A stretch of DNA of 20,767 nucleotides from Nanobdellota archaeon (GTDB lineage: Archaea > Aenigmatarchaeota > Aenigmatarchaeia > QMZP01), in NCBI GenBank assembly GCA_018818465.1, contig JAHIRU010000014.1, forward strand, positions 1-20,767, given 5' to 3'. Made by a program: the position numbers and the translations under genes. Positions 6,112 through 13,941 of the stretch are shown in pieces (the stretch's first letter is position 1; the number at the start of each line of letters is the position of its first letter). A model generated the notes under the pieces. The model did no database searches, had not been told where the DNA came from, and saw only the letters and a list, made by a program, of their open reading frames with translations.

Positions 6112-8304
6112 CTATTCATCAGTCTCTTCTTCTTTTATGTCCTTTATACCCTTTCTTTCCTTGATCTGGCTGATGACTTTTTGTTCAAGATCTTTTGGAA
6201 GAGGTTCATATACTACGTCTATTAACCAGAAGAATCCCTGTCCGCCTGTGGCTGACTTTAGTGCAGAATTGAAGCCAAACATCTCTGCAACAGGCATCTT
6301 GCACTTTATTGTTGTTGTGCCGCGCTCATCATTCATTTCAATAACCTGACCTCGCCTGTTGTTAATTTCTTTTATTGCTCCGCCCATATGATCAGTTGGC
6401 ACGTCTATTCTAATAATCTGCCTTGGTTCAAGTATGTAAGTCTGCGCTTTTATTATAGCTTCACGAATAGCACTTCTCATAGCCGGGATAACTTGGGCAG
6501 GTCCTCTATGTATTGCATCCTCATGCAGTTTAGCATCAACAAGCTTGACTTTTATGCCGGCACAAGGTTCCCTTGCCATCGGACCTTCGTTCATAGCTTC
6601 TTTAAAGGATTGCTTTACCATTTCCATAATCTCAAGAATAGCATTAACGCCGTGTGTTGTGTCAAGCAGCATACATTTGTTGTGTATCAATTTTATTTTT
6701 CTTGTTTCTTCCCTATCCATTCCAAGATCAGATAGCTTGTCATTAAGAGCAACGTCTTTTTTCTTCACTTCCTGATCAGGTATATCTCCTCTAACCATCG
6801 CTTCATAAACTTTATCCTCAAGCTTTTCAGCGACAACATAAAATCTGTTGTGCTTGTTTGGGGATTTTCCTTCAACAGGTTTAGGCGTTATTGACTTTAT
6901 GCCTTCCTTGAAAATAACAATTGGTGATGATATGCTAGCCTCTATACCCATTTCTTTCAGCTTGTTCTCTATCTTCGCGTTGATGTGCAGTTCGCCAAGA
7001 CCCGAAACAAGATATTCGCCAGTATCTTCATTTATGCTAACTCTTAGTGTTGGATCCTCTCTGCTAGTTCTCTTTAGTAATTCAATAAACTTAGCCAGAT
7101 CCCTTGGATGTTTTGGCTCTATGGCTTTTGTTACAACAGGTTCGAATATGTGCGTAATGGATTCGAAGGCAGTTATTGTGTGCTCTGGATCGCAGATTGT
7201 TTCACCAGAACCAGCATCTTTCAAGCCAACCACACCAACAATATTGCCAGCTACAACTTCATCCATTACAACTCTTTGCTGACCTCTGTAAACAGCTACT
7301 TGCTGCACTTTTTCTTTTTTCTGTTTAGAAATAAGGTAGACATCTTGACCCTTTTCTATCTTACCAGAAAACAGCCTCACTGTGGCAACAAAACCTGCAT
7401 GAGGGTCAGGATAAATTTTTGTTACAACGCCAGCCAGTTTGCCGCCAATATTGCACGATGTCATATCTTTTCCTATATCAGAATCTATTTCACCAGGCCA
7501 TATCTTCTCTATCCTGTATTTTTGCGCTTCAAGAGGGTTTGGCAAGTGTTTAATAACCATATCAAGAACAACTCTATGAAGAGGTGCCTTTTCAGCGAGT
7601 TCTTTTTCTCTTCCTTGCTCGCTGTACTCTATAATATCTTTGAAAGATATGCCAGCCTTTTGCATTAGGGGTATTGATATTGCCCAGTTTTTGACTGCAG
7701 AACCAAATGCAACAGAACCGTCATTCACGTTTATTGTCCATTCATCTTTGTACTTCTCTTCACCATATTTCCTAAACAATAAACCAACTTCTGTAATTAT
7801 TTTCAGGAATCTTTCCTGCATCTGTTCAGGCGTAAGTTTCAACTCTTTTATTAGCCGGTCAACCTTGTTGATGAAAAGAATAGGCTTAACTCTTTCTTTC
7901 AATGCCTGCCTAATAACAGTCTCTGTTTGAGGCATAACACCCTCAACAGCATCTGCAAGAACTAGAACACCATCTACTGCTCTCATGGCTCTCGTAACAT
8001 CCCCGCCGAAATCAACATGACCTGGTGTGTCTATAAGATTAATCAAAAAATTTTTATCCCCATATTCATGAACCATAGAAACATTAGCAGAAAAGATTGT
8101 TATCCCTCTCTCCTGTTCCTGTTTATCAAAATCCATAGCCAGCTGATGGCCAGCATGCTCATGCGAGATCATCCCTGCTCCAGCTAGAAGATTATCAGTC
8201 AATGTTGTCTTACCATGATCAATGTGAGCAACAATACCGATATTTCTAATATGATCTTGTTTGCTCATCAATTCTTGCACAAGTTCTGTTTTATCTTTAG
8301 CCAT
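6112..8304 (-). CDS. fusA: Translation elongation factor 2 (aEF-2)
   Basis: GTPase that drives translocation of the ribosome. The 730 residues show G1 AHIDHGKT (26-33), G2 RGITI (66-70), G3 DTPGH (92-96) and G4 NKVD (146-149), then domains II to V. The domain IV tip reads HEDAIHRGPAQ with His 599 in the diphthamide position. The target is therefore intact even though some archaeal lineages have lost diphthamide synthesis. Length is normal and there is no intein. A TATA box at 8352-8362 gives a leader of about 28 nt, with AAGGAT upstream of the ATG as a weak Shine-Dalgarno. S3Ae lies upstream on the same strand, so both joint and separate transcription are possible. Confidence 0.97.
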   Translation of the reverse strand: MAKDKTELVQELMSKQDHIRNIGIVAHIDHGKTTLTDNLLAGAGMISHEHAGHQLAMDFDKQEQERGITIFSANVSMVHEYGDKNFLINLIDTPGHVDFGGDVTRAMRAVDGVLVLADAVEGVMPQTETVIRQALKERVKPILFINKVDRLIKELKLTPEQMQERFLKIITEVGLLFRKYGEEKYKDEWTINVNDGSVAFGSAVKNWAISIPLMQKAGISFKDIIEYSEQGREKELAEKAPLHRVVLDMVIKHLPNPLEAQKYRIEKIWPGEIDSDIGKDMTSCNIGGKLAGVVTKIYPDPHAGFVATVRLFSGKIEKGQDVYLISKQKKEKVQQVAVYRGQQRVVMDEVVAGNIVGVVGLKDAGSGETICDPEHTITAFESITHIFEPVVTKAIEPKHPRDLAKFIELLKRTSREDPTLRVSINEDTGEYLVSGLGELHINAKIENKLKEMGIEASISSPIVIFKEGIKSITPKPVEGKSPNKHNRFYVVAEKLEDKVYEAMVRGDIPDQEVKKKDVALNDKLSDLGMDREETRKIKLIHNKCMLLDTTHGVNAILEIMEMVKQSFKEAMNEGPMAREPCAGIKVKLVDAKLHEDAIHRGPAQVIPAMRSAIREAIIKAQTYILEPRQIIRIDVPTDHMGGAIKEINNRRGQVIEMNDERGTTTIKCKMPVAEMFGFNSALKSATGGQGFFWLIDVVYEPLPKDLEQKVISQIKERKGIKDIKEEETDE

Positions 8305-8320
8305 TATATCGTATCCTTAA

Positions 8321-8340
8321 TCTAATAAAATATTATTAGA
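8321..8340. repeat. Perfect 8-bp inverted repeat at the aEF-2 transcription start region
   Basis: TCTAATAA, a 4-nt loop AATA, then TTATTAGA. It overlaps the position about 25 nt downstream of the aEF-2 TATA box, where transcription should begin. It could be an operator or a weak 5' hairpin. Confidence 0.5.
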
Positions 8341-8351
8341 ATGAACATGCA

Positions 8352-8362
8352 GATATATAAAT
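8352..8362 (-). promoter_or_regulatory. TATA box of aEF-2
   Basis: The minus strand reads TTTATATATCT in the S3Ae-aEF-2 spacer. It sits about 50 nt before the aEF-2 ATG, predicting a short leader of roughly 25-30 nt. Confidence 0.5.
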
Positions 8363-8380
8363 TAATTGTTATTATGGCAG

Positions 8381-9031
8381 TTATTTCCCAGCTTTTATAA
8401 CTTCGACTTTTTCTATTTCAGTGAATCTTACTGGATATATTTTACTGCCTTCTTTCTTAATCGATCTTTGAATATTGCCTGCTATCAAAGCGCGAATAAA
8501 ATCATCTATACCTAATTTGCTAAGGTTTTTTGAGAGCATCTCTGATGTTAGGTGGCGCATTTTACGCTTTATGTTTGCATCAACATTACGATTCATAACA
8601 CTAGTTGTTGTTACCTGTAGTTTCCAACCATCCTTTGTATCAAAGTATTCAATCAATGTTATTTTTTGGCTGCCTTTTCTTACGTGGCGCATCATGAATT
8701 CTTTTAATACTACGTAACCATTAAAACGAGTAAATGCGCTTTTATCTTTTATGTGTGTTATCTTAAGCATAAGTTTCATATGATATTTTGCTGGTTGATC
8801 TATAATCTCAGCCAGACTAACTTCTATGTTTCTGTTGATTATAGTTTTTGGATCAGTGCATGGAGTTTCAGCTATTTTTTTCTCACCGAACATCTTTGGT
8901 GATAAAACAGTAAACCAATCCTTGCCTTTCCATTTTTTAACAGTAGATTTTTTTGTGTCAGTTTCATCTGTTTTCTTTTCTTCCTTCTTTTCTGCTTTCT
9001 TCTCCAGCTGGTTTTCTATCTGTTTCTTCAT
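8381..9031 (-). CDS. rps3ae: 30S ribosomal protein S3Ae (eS1)
   Basis: Small-subunit protein found in archaea and eukaryotes, at the platform near the mRNA exit. The 216-residue protein has a charged N-terminal tail (about 30 residues of Lys and Glu) and then the conserved opening VKKWKGKDWFTVLSPKMFG. This is followed by the family core (IIDQPAKYHMKLMLKITHI; RHLTSEMLSKNLSKLGIDDF) and a Lys-rich end. The only ATG before the core is at 9031, which lies inside the 3' end of the upstream DHH gene, so the two coding regions overlap by 68 nt in different frames. An unrecognised alternative start codon nearer the core would remove the overlap. No clear Shine-Dalgarno is seen before this ATG, consistent with coupling to the upstream gene. 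Confidence 0.93.
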   Translation of the reverse strand: MKKQIENQLEKKAEKKEEKKTDETDTKKSTVKKWKGKDWFTVLSPKMFGEKKIAETPCTDPKTIINRNIEVSLAEIIDQPAKYHMKLMLKITHIKDKSAFTRFNGYVVLKEFMMRHVRKGSQKITLIEYFDTKDGWKLQVTTTSVMNRNVDANIKRKMRHLTSEMLSKNLSKLGIDDFIRALIAGNIQRSIKKEGSKIYPVRFTEIEKVEVIKAGK

Positions 9032-10463
9032 AGTATCTTCTTAGATTATGCTCTATGTTATTTATAAACATTTCTTCATCTTGCTTGCTTATTGTGGCTC
9101 CTGATGCTCCTGCATGGCCTCCACCATCGCCACTGGAATCTCGAATAGCTTCTCTTATAATATCTTTAAGGTTCATCCCATTCTCAACAAGTGAATCGCT
9201 CGCTCTAGCACTGATTTTCACATCCCCGTTTTCGGTATCAGCCATAGCAAACACAGGCTTATTTTCAGGTAGCATGCCTGATCTGTGCATTATAGATGCT
9301 ACATTTGATATTATGTGCTCTGATATCTTATTTCCAGGCATTATCCAGGTAACGTTTTCTCCCCTCTTTATAACTTTTTGATTGGATTCAATCCAGCTAA
9401 GCGCTTTACCTATGCTTCTTCTATACTTTTCAAAAACAGGCTTAACTTCTTCAAAAGCTTTTTTATCATTAATGCATAACGCAATACCAAGATAGGCTTT
9501 TCCTAGCTTGCCACAAGAATTCAACATTGTTGCAAATTCATTTGCATCTCTGAATTCACCGTTTTTATCCAAGAGTTCATAGATATCTCCAAATATAAAA
9601 TCTGGATTCTCTTCATCAGATCTTATTCTCTCTTTTATTATGCCAGAAGCAAGTTTTTTGCTCTCTTCTTCAGACATGCTCGCAAGGGTTCTCCACATGC
9701 CTTTTTCATCTTTTAGTTCTATTCCAAGTTCTTGTAGAAATTGTACAGCGCCTGACTCAGATTCTGATACACCAGGAATATACGGATCAACAGAGTACTC
9801 TAATGCTTTGTGAAGCGGTCTTGTGTACCTGCCCCATATCCTAAGACCATTCATAACCTTTATCTTTTTACTATTTTCTGCATCCTTTAATATTTCTTTG
9901 TTCAGGCCCATCAAACCCCAGCTAGAACCTATTGATCCAATTTGAGAATCTCCTATTGCACCTATTACAGCCAGTGCACTTAGATCAATGTTTTCTGGAT
10001 TCAGAGATCTTGCTATCATGTACGCAACACCTGCACCAGAAACATTCTCTTCCATCCCAAATTTCATAGAATTTATATGCAAAAGATTATTGTTTTTATC
10101 ATCACCTTCTGTTTGATGATGATCTGCTATTATAATTTTTCTTTCTTCAGACAGCAGATGTTTTGATATAACATCCAGATAGCCTGATCCAAGATCAGTA
10201 AAAATGATTAATTTTTCTTCATCATTAGACATCCCTTTTATCATATCTTCCTTTAACTGCTTAACAAAAGAGACACGAAAATCTTTCCCTTCTCGAAACA
10301 ATGCTTTAGTTATTATAGCAGCAGATGTTATCCCATCACAGTCATAATGAGAAACAAGATGTATTTTTCCCGGATAAGACCTAATAACATCAGCTATTTC
10401 TTTAGCCATGCTTATCATGGATTCAATTTTCTCAAGCATTATAAGATATATAGCTGAATGCAT
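8964..10463 (-). CDS. DHH/DHHA1 phosphoesterase, archaeal RecJ-like nuclease
   Basis: Predicted Mn-dependent 5'-3' single-strand exonuclease of the archaeal RecJ/GAN type, expected to act in repair or with the CMG-like replisome. The 499 residues show motif I HYDCDG (39-44), FTDLGSG (D90), the DHH motif (114-116), GAGVAYMIARSL (143-154) and the DHHA1 domain signature GDGGGHAGASGA (445-456). The variant HYDCDG with Cys is typical of archaeal members. A start at residue 9 (MLEKIESM, 10439) is possible; I kept 10463 because a TATA box lies at a suitable distance (10503-10512). A nanoRNase or c-di-AMP phosphodiesterase role is less likely given the archaeal domain pattern. The last 22 codons overlap the S3Ae gene. 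Confidence 0.88.
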   Translation of the reverse strand: MHSAIYLIMLEKIESMISMAKEIADVIRSYPGKIHLVSHYDCDGITSAAIITKALFREGKDFRVSFVKQLKEDMIKGMSNDEEKLIIFTDLGSGYLDVISKHLLSEERKIIIADHHQTEGDDKNNNLLHINSMKFGMEENVSGAGVAYMIARSLNPENIDLSALAVIGAIGDSQIGSIGSSWGLMGLNKEILKDAENSKKIKVMNGLRIWGRYTRPLHKALEYSVDPYIPGVSESESGAVQFLQELGIELKDEKGMWRTLASMSEEESKKLASGIIKERIRSDEENPDFIFGDIYELLDKNGEFRDANEFATMLNSCGKLGKAYLGIALCINDKKAFEEVKPVFEKYRRSIGKALSWIESNQKVIKRGENVTWIMPGNKISEHIISNVASIMHRSGMLPENKPVFAMADTENGDVKISARASDSLVENGMNLKDIIREAIRDSSGDGGGHAGASGATISKQDEEMFINNIEHNLRRYYEETDRKPAGEESRKEGRKENR

Positions 10464-10502
10464 TTAAGCTGTTCGCTGCTATCCTGATAGAAACCAAACA
10501 CA

Positions 10503-10512
10503 TTTAAATATA
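10503..10512. promoter_or_regulatory. Near-symmetrical TATA box between two divergent genes
   Basis: TTTAAATATA lies 19-28 nt before the ATG at 10531, giving a leaderless plus-strand transcript. Read on the minus strand (TATATTTAAA, the same word as the rtcB box) it would start the DHH gene with a leader of about 20 nt. One element may serve both directions. Confidence 0.5.
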
Positions 10513-10530
10513 TACGTTAATATTTGTTCT

Positions 10531-11544
10531 ATGTCAGAAGAAAATACCAATCCTGAAAACTGGACATTTGAACCAAAGGAGAACATTCAACCAGCTAAAA
10601 CTGAGAAAAAAAGAGGCAATGTTGTTAATTATATAGTAATAGCTGCTGTTTTCCTTATGGTAGGATTCTTGCTTAGCAGCATGACAGGAATAACAGGACA
10701 ATTTATAGGTACAAGCAAGATGTCAGCTGATCGAGTAAGTGAAAAAATAGTGAATTTCCTTAAAGAAAATCCTTCATTGGAAGAATCTGAAATATCAATA
10801 GAAAGCATCGAAGAAAACAATGGCGTATATGAATTGATGTTGAATGTTGATGGACAAGGATACCCTTCATTCGCTTCATTTGATGGCAGATTCCTTTTCC
10901 CGAACGGAATTGACATGGATTTTGAGGAAGAGACATTAATAGAACCAGCCCAACAAGAGCCACAAACATTTCCAAAAACAGATAAGCCAGCAGTTGATTT
11001 GTATGTTATGAGCTTTTGTCCATACGGAACACAGGCAGAAACAGCAATGTTGCCTGTAGCAGATCTTCTAGGAGACAGTGCATCAATAAACATCAAATAC
11101 ATCTTGAGTAATGACGGCAATGGTGGAGTACGTTCACTTCACGGAGATTATGAATCAGAAGAGGACGGAAGACAGTTATGCATTGTTAATGAATATAGCA
11201 CAGCCAAACTTTGGGAATACCTAGAAGTTTTCAACGGAGTCTGCAGTAAAAACAACCTAGATACCTGTTGGAAGGAAAAGGCAGAAGAAGTTGGAATTGA
11301 CACAGAAAAAATTGAAACATGTTTCGATGGAAAGGGACTAGACCTGTTAAAGATTCAAGCAGATCTTTCAGAAGTTAATGGAATTACAGGTTCACCAACA
11401 CTGTTGATAAATGGTGTAAGATACAGCGGTTCAAGAACACCTGAAGGATACAAAAATGCAATCTGCTCAGCATTCACTGATCCTCCTGAAGAATGTTCAG
11501 AAGTATTAGAGGGTGAAACAGTTCAAGCATCAGGTCAATGCTAA
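10531..11544 (+). CDS. Membrane-anchored DsbA-like thioredoxin-fold protein
   Basis: The 337-residue protein has a cytosolic N-terminus (1-30), one membrane span (31-50) and an outer part with two regions. Residues 60-130 resemble the small N-terminal domain often found before archaeal DsbA-like folds (ending FDGRFLFPNGIDM). Residues 155-320 are a thioredoxin fold with active-site Cys in SFCPYG (C163) and a cis-Pro loop GSPTLLING (P289). The active site has a single Cys: CPYG rather than CxxC. Seven further Cys (217, 238, 246, 264, 312, 322, 337) probably form structural disulfides or supply the resolving thiol. Its likely job is thiol oxidation or isomerisation outside the membrane, relevant to the Cys-rich surface proteins nearby; that link is inference. 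Transcription probably ends in a T-rich tract at 11550. Confidence 0.8.
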   Translation: MSEENTNPENWTFEPKENIQPAKTEKKRGNVVNYIVIAAVFLMVGFLLSSMTGITGQFIGTSKMSADRVSEKIVNFLKENPSLEESEISIESIEENNGVYELMLNVDGQGYPSFASFDGRFLFPNGIDMDFEEETLIEPAQQEPQTFPKTDKPAVDLYVMSFCPYGTQAETAMLPVADLLGDSASINIKYILSNDGNGGVRSLHGDYESEEDGRQLCIVNEYSTAKLWEYLEVFNGVCSKNNLDTCWKEKAEEVGIDTEKIETCFDGKGLDLLKIQADLSEVNGITGSPTLLINGVRYSGSRTPEGYKNAICSAFTDPPEECSEVLEGETVQASGQC

Positions 11545-11548
11545 TTAC

Positions 11549-11566
11549 CCTTTTTCTTTCTTTTTT
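11549..11566 (+). terminator. T-rich archaeal terminator
   Basis: The run CCTTTTTCTTTCTTTTTT begins 4 nt after the stop codon of the thioredoxin-fold gene. Oligo-U tracts of this kind terminate archaeal transcription without a hairpin. It overlaps the last codon region of the convergent surface-protein gene. Confidence 0.5.
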
Positions 11567-13910
11567 ATTCTAAAGTGCCTACTTCTATAGTTCGTCTCAC
11601 CATTGCAGGATATACAATAAATATTATTATAACAGTCATTATTACCGCTGCAGTAATTATTATCAACCAAGGTATCTCAAAACAAAACATCTCGCAAGGA
11701 CCGCCGCAATCAACACCAACTTCAAACTCATCCTGTTCGCCATTATCACAGGCTTTGCATTGCGGATCGTATTGATCTGATTTTCCGTCACAATTATCAT
11801 CTTCTTCATTACCGCATATTTCAGTAGGTTCTGGTTTTATTCCGCCTTCGCATGTTCCCCAAAGATTGTCATTATTGCATGTGGAAATTCCCTTTTCACA
11901 TATACCTAAAGTTGTTCCACAATCTCTTGTTTCGCCTGGATTGCAGCATTCAGAACTCTCATCAATATTACTGTCACAATCATCATCAACACCGTTACAT
12001 AATTCTTTTTTGGGTTCTTCACCACCATAGCATTGACAGTGCGTGCTTTCTATGCTATTAGCACCTGCAACATTGTCTATATTACCATCACAATTATCAT
12101 CTTTCCCATTGCACACTTCCTGTAAAGGTTCTATACCACCATAACATTCAGTCCACTGACCGTTCTCACAAACAGATATACCATATTTGCATTCCCCTCT
12201 ATCAGGACCATTACACTGTCTGGTTTCACCATTTCTGCATAAGCACCCTTCATCAATTTCGCTATCACAATCATTATCCAAAGCATCACATATTTCATTC
12301 ACAGGTTTTGTGCCGCCAACGCATTCGCTCCATGTACCATTCATTTGGCATGTTTTCAAGCCTTCTGTGCATAAACCAATGTTGCTGCCACAGGCAGCAC
12401 TTGTTTCAGGAGTGCAACTTACATTGAAGCATTCATTGTCTATGCACGTCAAGTTTGTTGAACATCCACATGTATCACAGTTGTCAACTAAGTCTCCATC
12501 ATCACAATAAAGAGGCAGGACTGTTGAGCATTCTCCATATAACGTATCATCAGAACAATACTGTTCTGGTGTCCCAGAAACCTTTATATTGAATCTCATT
12601 TCATCAGTGTATGCGTCGTTATCATTCATGTCTATATAGCGTATCTTCCATGCAATTGTTGAGCCTTCAGCAACGCTTGTGCTTAACCAATCAAATTTTG
12701 TTTTTATTGGCCCGATGCTTCCGCTACAATCAAAAGGAGATCCATATGTACCATCAGTTATCTCGGTCCAAGTCCCTGTTTCATTTGTTGACAGCATGGC
12801 TTGTGATAATCCCCTATCATCACTGCCATATGCTTCCAGTTCATTGATGTCTCCCAAATCAACGCTATTCCAATGCTGATCTTGGTTATCCCATGTTGGA
12901 GGTGTTGTATCATCAAATAGCTCTTCGGAACCAAAAGAATATGTTGGTTCTATAGAGGCGTATTTTCTTACAACGAAATCATCGAATCTTGCTGTCTGGC
13001 TATAAACTTGAATTCCAGGTCTTCCTGAACTGAAATCACTGTCAGATGCGCTGATTTCTGCATCATGTTCATATGAATAAGCAGAAAGCACTGCTCCCGA
13101 AACTGCAAATTTAATTTTGTACCATGTATCACCAGATACAGAAAGCACGCTACTTGAAGCTAGATTATGGTAGCTCCATTCAGCAAATTTATACAGCCAA
13201 AGCCTGCTTTGATCTAGTTCTTGATGGTAATAGTTTCCATTTATATCAGCTCTAGCTATAAGGCCCATAGAGGCTCCAGGACTGCCCACATGCATTGTTT
13301 TGGATTCAATGATATAGTCATTCAAACCGATACCGTCCGCCAAACTTATTGCTCCAGGACTACTTCCACTAGAGAATTCTGCGTAGCCGTTTTCAATTAT
13401 CCAGCTACCATCAGTTCCTTGATAGGCCTGTGTCCAATGTTCAGATGACCAGGAAGGATTTTCAAAATTATCAAAAAATAAAAACGTGCTTATCCCACTG
13501 CTTGCGGAATTTGCAGATGGGTTGCCATAATACATGTAAATATCAGCGCTTCCACTGGCAGTTATTTGTGGAACCTGTACCCAGATAACAGTCGATAATG
13601 TATTACAATTATTCTCTATCCAGTAGTCTATTCCCTGCCCCGCATCATCAGTGAACCTAATATCGCTACAATCAGAATTCATTTTACTTGCTGATACCAA
13701 AGAGCTTGTATCAACAAGCAACCTAACTTGGTATTCTGTAAGAGTAGTGCCAGAATTTTCATCCACAGTTATTTTCTGTCTGTATTGCCAATTCTCGTTC
13801 CACCACTCATCCTGCGCATTGGCTTGTGTAGAAAAAAAAATAACATAGCTAGTAATTATCACTAAAAGCAAACTAAAAAAAACCACTTTCTGCGCTTTGT
13901 CTGAAACCAT
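11565..13910 (-). CDS. Large surface protein: DUF2341-like, LamG-like and MopE-like Cys/Asp repeats
   Basis: The 781-residue protein (start at 13910) has a signal peptide at about residues 9-32 ending in Ala-Asn-Ala. I preferred this start to the frame reaching 13976, because the extra 22 residues overlap the MCM gene and the shorter form begins with a normal signal sequence. Next come a DUF2341-like domain (WWNENWQYRQKITV opening, about 36-125), a jelly-roll LamG-like region (about 140-320) and an Ig-like segment starting DDTTPPTW. A Cys-rich stretch (about 460-735) contains four MopE-like units with cores such as DALDNDCDSEIDE, NGKDDNCDGNID and NGVDDDCDSNIDE. The end is VDCGGPC, one membrane span and a short basic tail. 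MopE-type motifs bind metal ions. The protein is probably a cell-surface adhesin or stalk that binds Ca or another metal and perhaps sugars. Confidence 0.82.
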   Translation of the reverse strand: MVSDKAQKVVFFSLLLVIITSYVIFFSTQANAQDEWWNENWQYRQKITVDENSGTTLTEYQVRLLVDTSSLVSASKMNSDCSDIRFTDDAGQGIDYWIENNCNTLSTVIWVQVPQITASGSADIYMYYGNPSANSASSGISTFLFFDNFENPSWSSEHWTQAYQGTDGSWIIENGYAEFSSGSSPGAISLADGIGLNDYIIESKTMHVGSPGASMGLIARADINGNYYHQELDQSRLWLYKFAEWSYHNLASSSVLSVSGDTWYKIKFAVSGAVLSAYSYEHDAEISASDSDFSSGRPGIQVYSQTARFDDFVVRKYASIEPTYSFGSEELFDDTTPPTWDNQDQHWNSVDLGDINELEAYGSDDRGLSQAMLSTNETGTWTEITDGTYGSPFDCSGSIGPIKTKFDWLSTSVAEGSTIAWKIRYIDMNDNDAYTDEMRFNIKVSGTPEQYCSDDTLYGECSTVLPLYCDDGDLVDNCDTCGCSTNLTCIDNECFNVSCTPETSAACGSNIGLCTEGLKTCQMNGTWSECVGGTKPVNEICDALDNDCDSEIDEGCLCRNGETRQCNGPDRGECKYGISVCENGQWTECYGGIEPLQEVCNGKDDNCDGNIDNVAGANSIESTHCQCYGGEEPKKELCNGVDDDCDSNIDESSECCNPGETRDCGTTLGICEKGISTCNNDNLWGTCEGGIKPEPTEICGNEEDDNCDGKSDQYDPQCKACDNGEQDEFEVGVDCGGPCEMFCFEIPWLIIITAAVIMTVIIIFIVYPAMVRRTIEVGTLE
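11757..12419 (-). repeat. Four MopE-like metal-binding repeats within the surface-protein gene
   Basis: Four units of about 33-65 codons each. Each contains Glu-x-Cys, then an Asp/Asn-rich core of the form (L/D)D(N/D)(D/N)CD(S/G)xxD, and three are preceded by C-(E/V/Y)-GG-x-x-P. Three of them also share a G-x-C-x-x-G-(L/I)-x-x-C segment before a Trp. The regular Cys spacing indicates disulfide-bonded, Ca-binding-type modules. Confidence 0.75.
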
Positions 13911-13941
13911 ATATATAATATTAATTTTCTTTGTTAAAATA

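Noticed and set aside
6388..7668. Several long plus-strand frames opposite aEF-2
   Set aside because: They are shadows of a well-supported conserved gene and show no family motifs.
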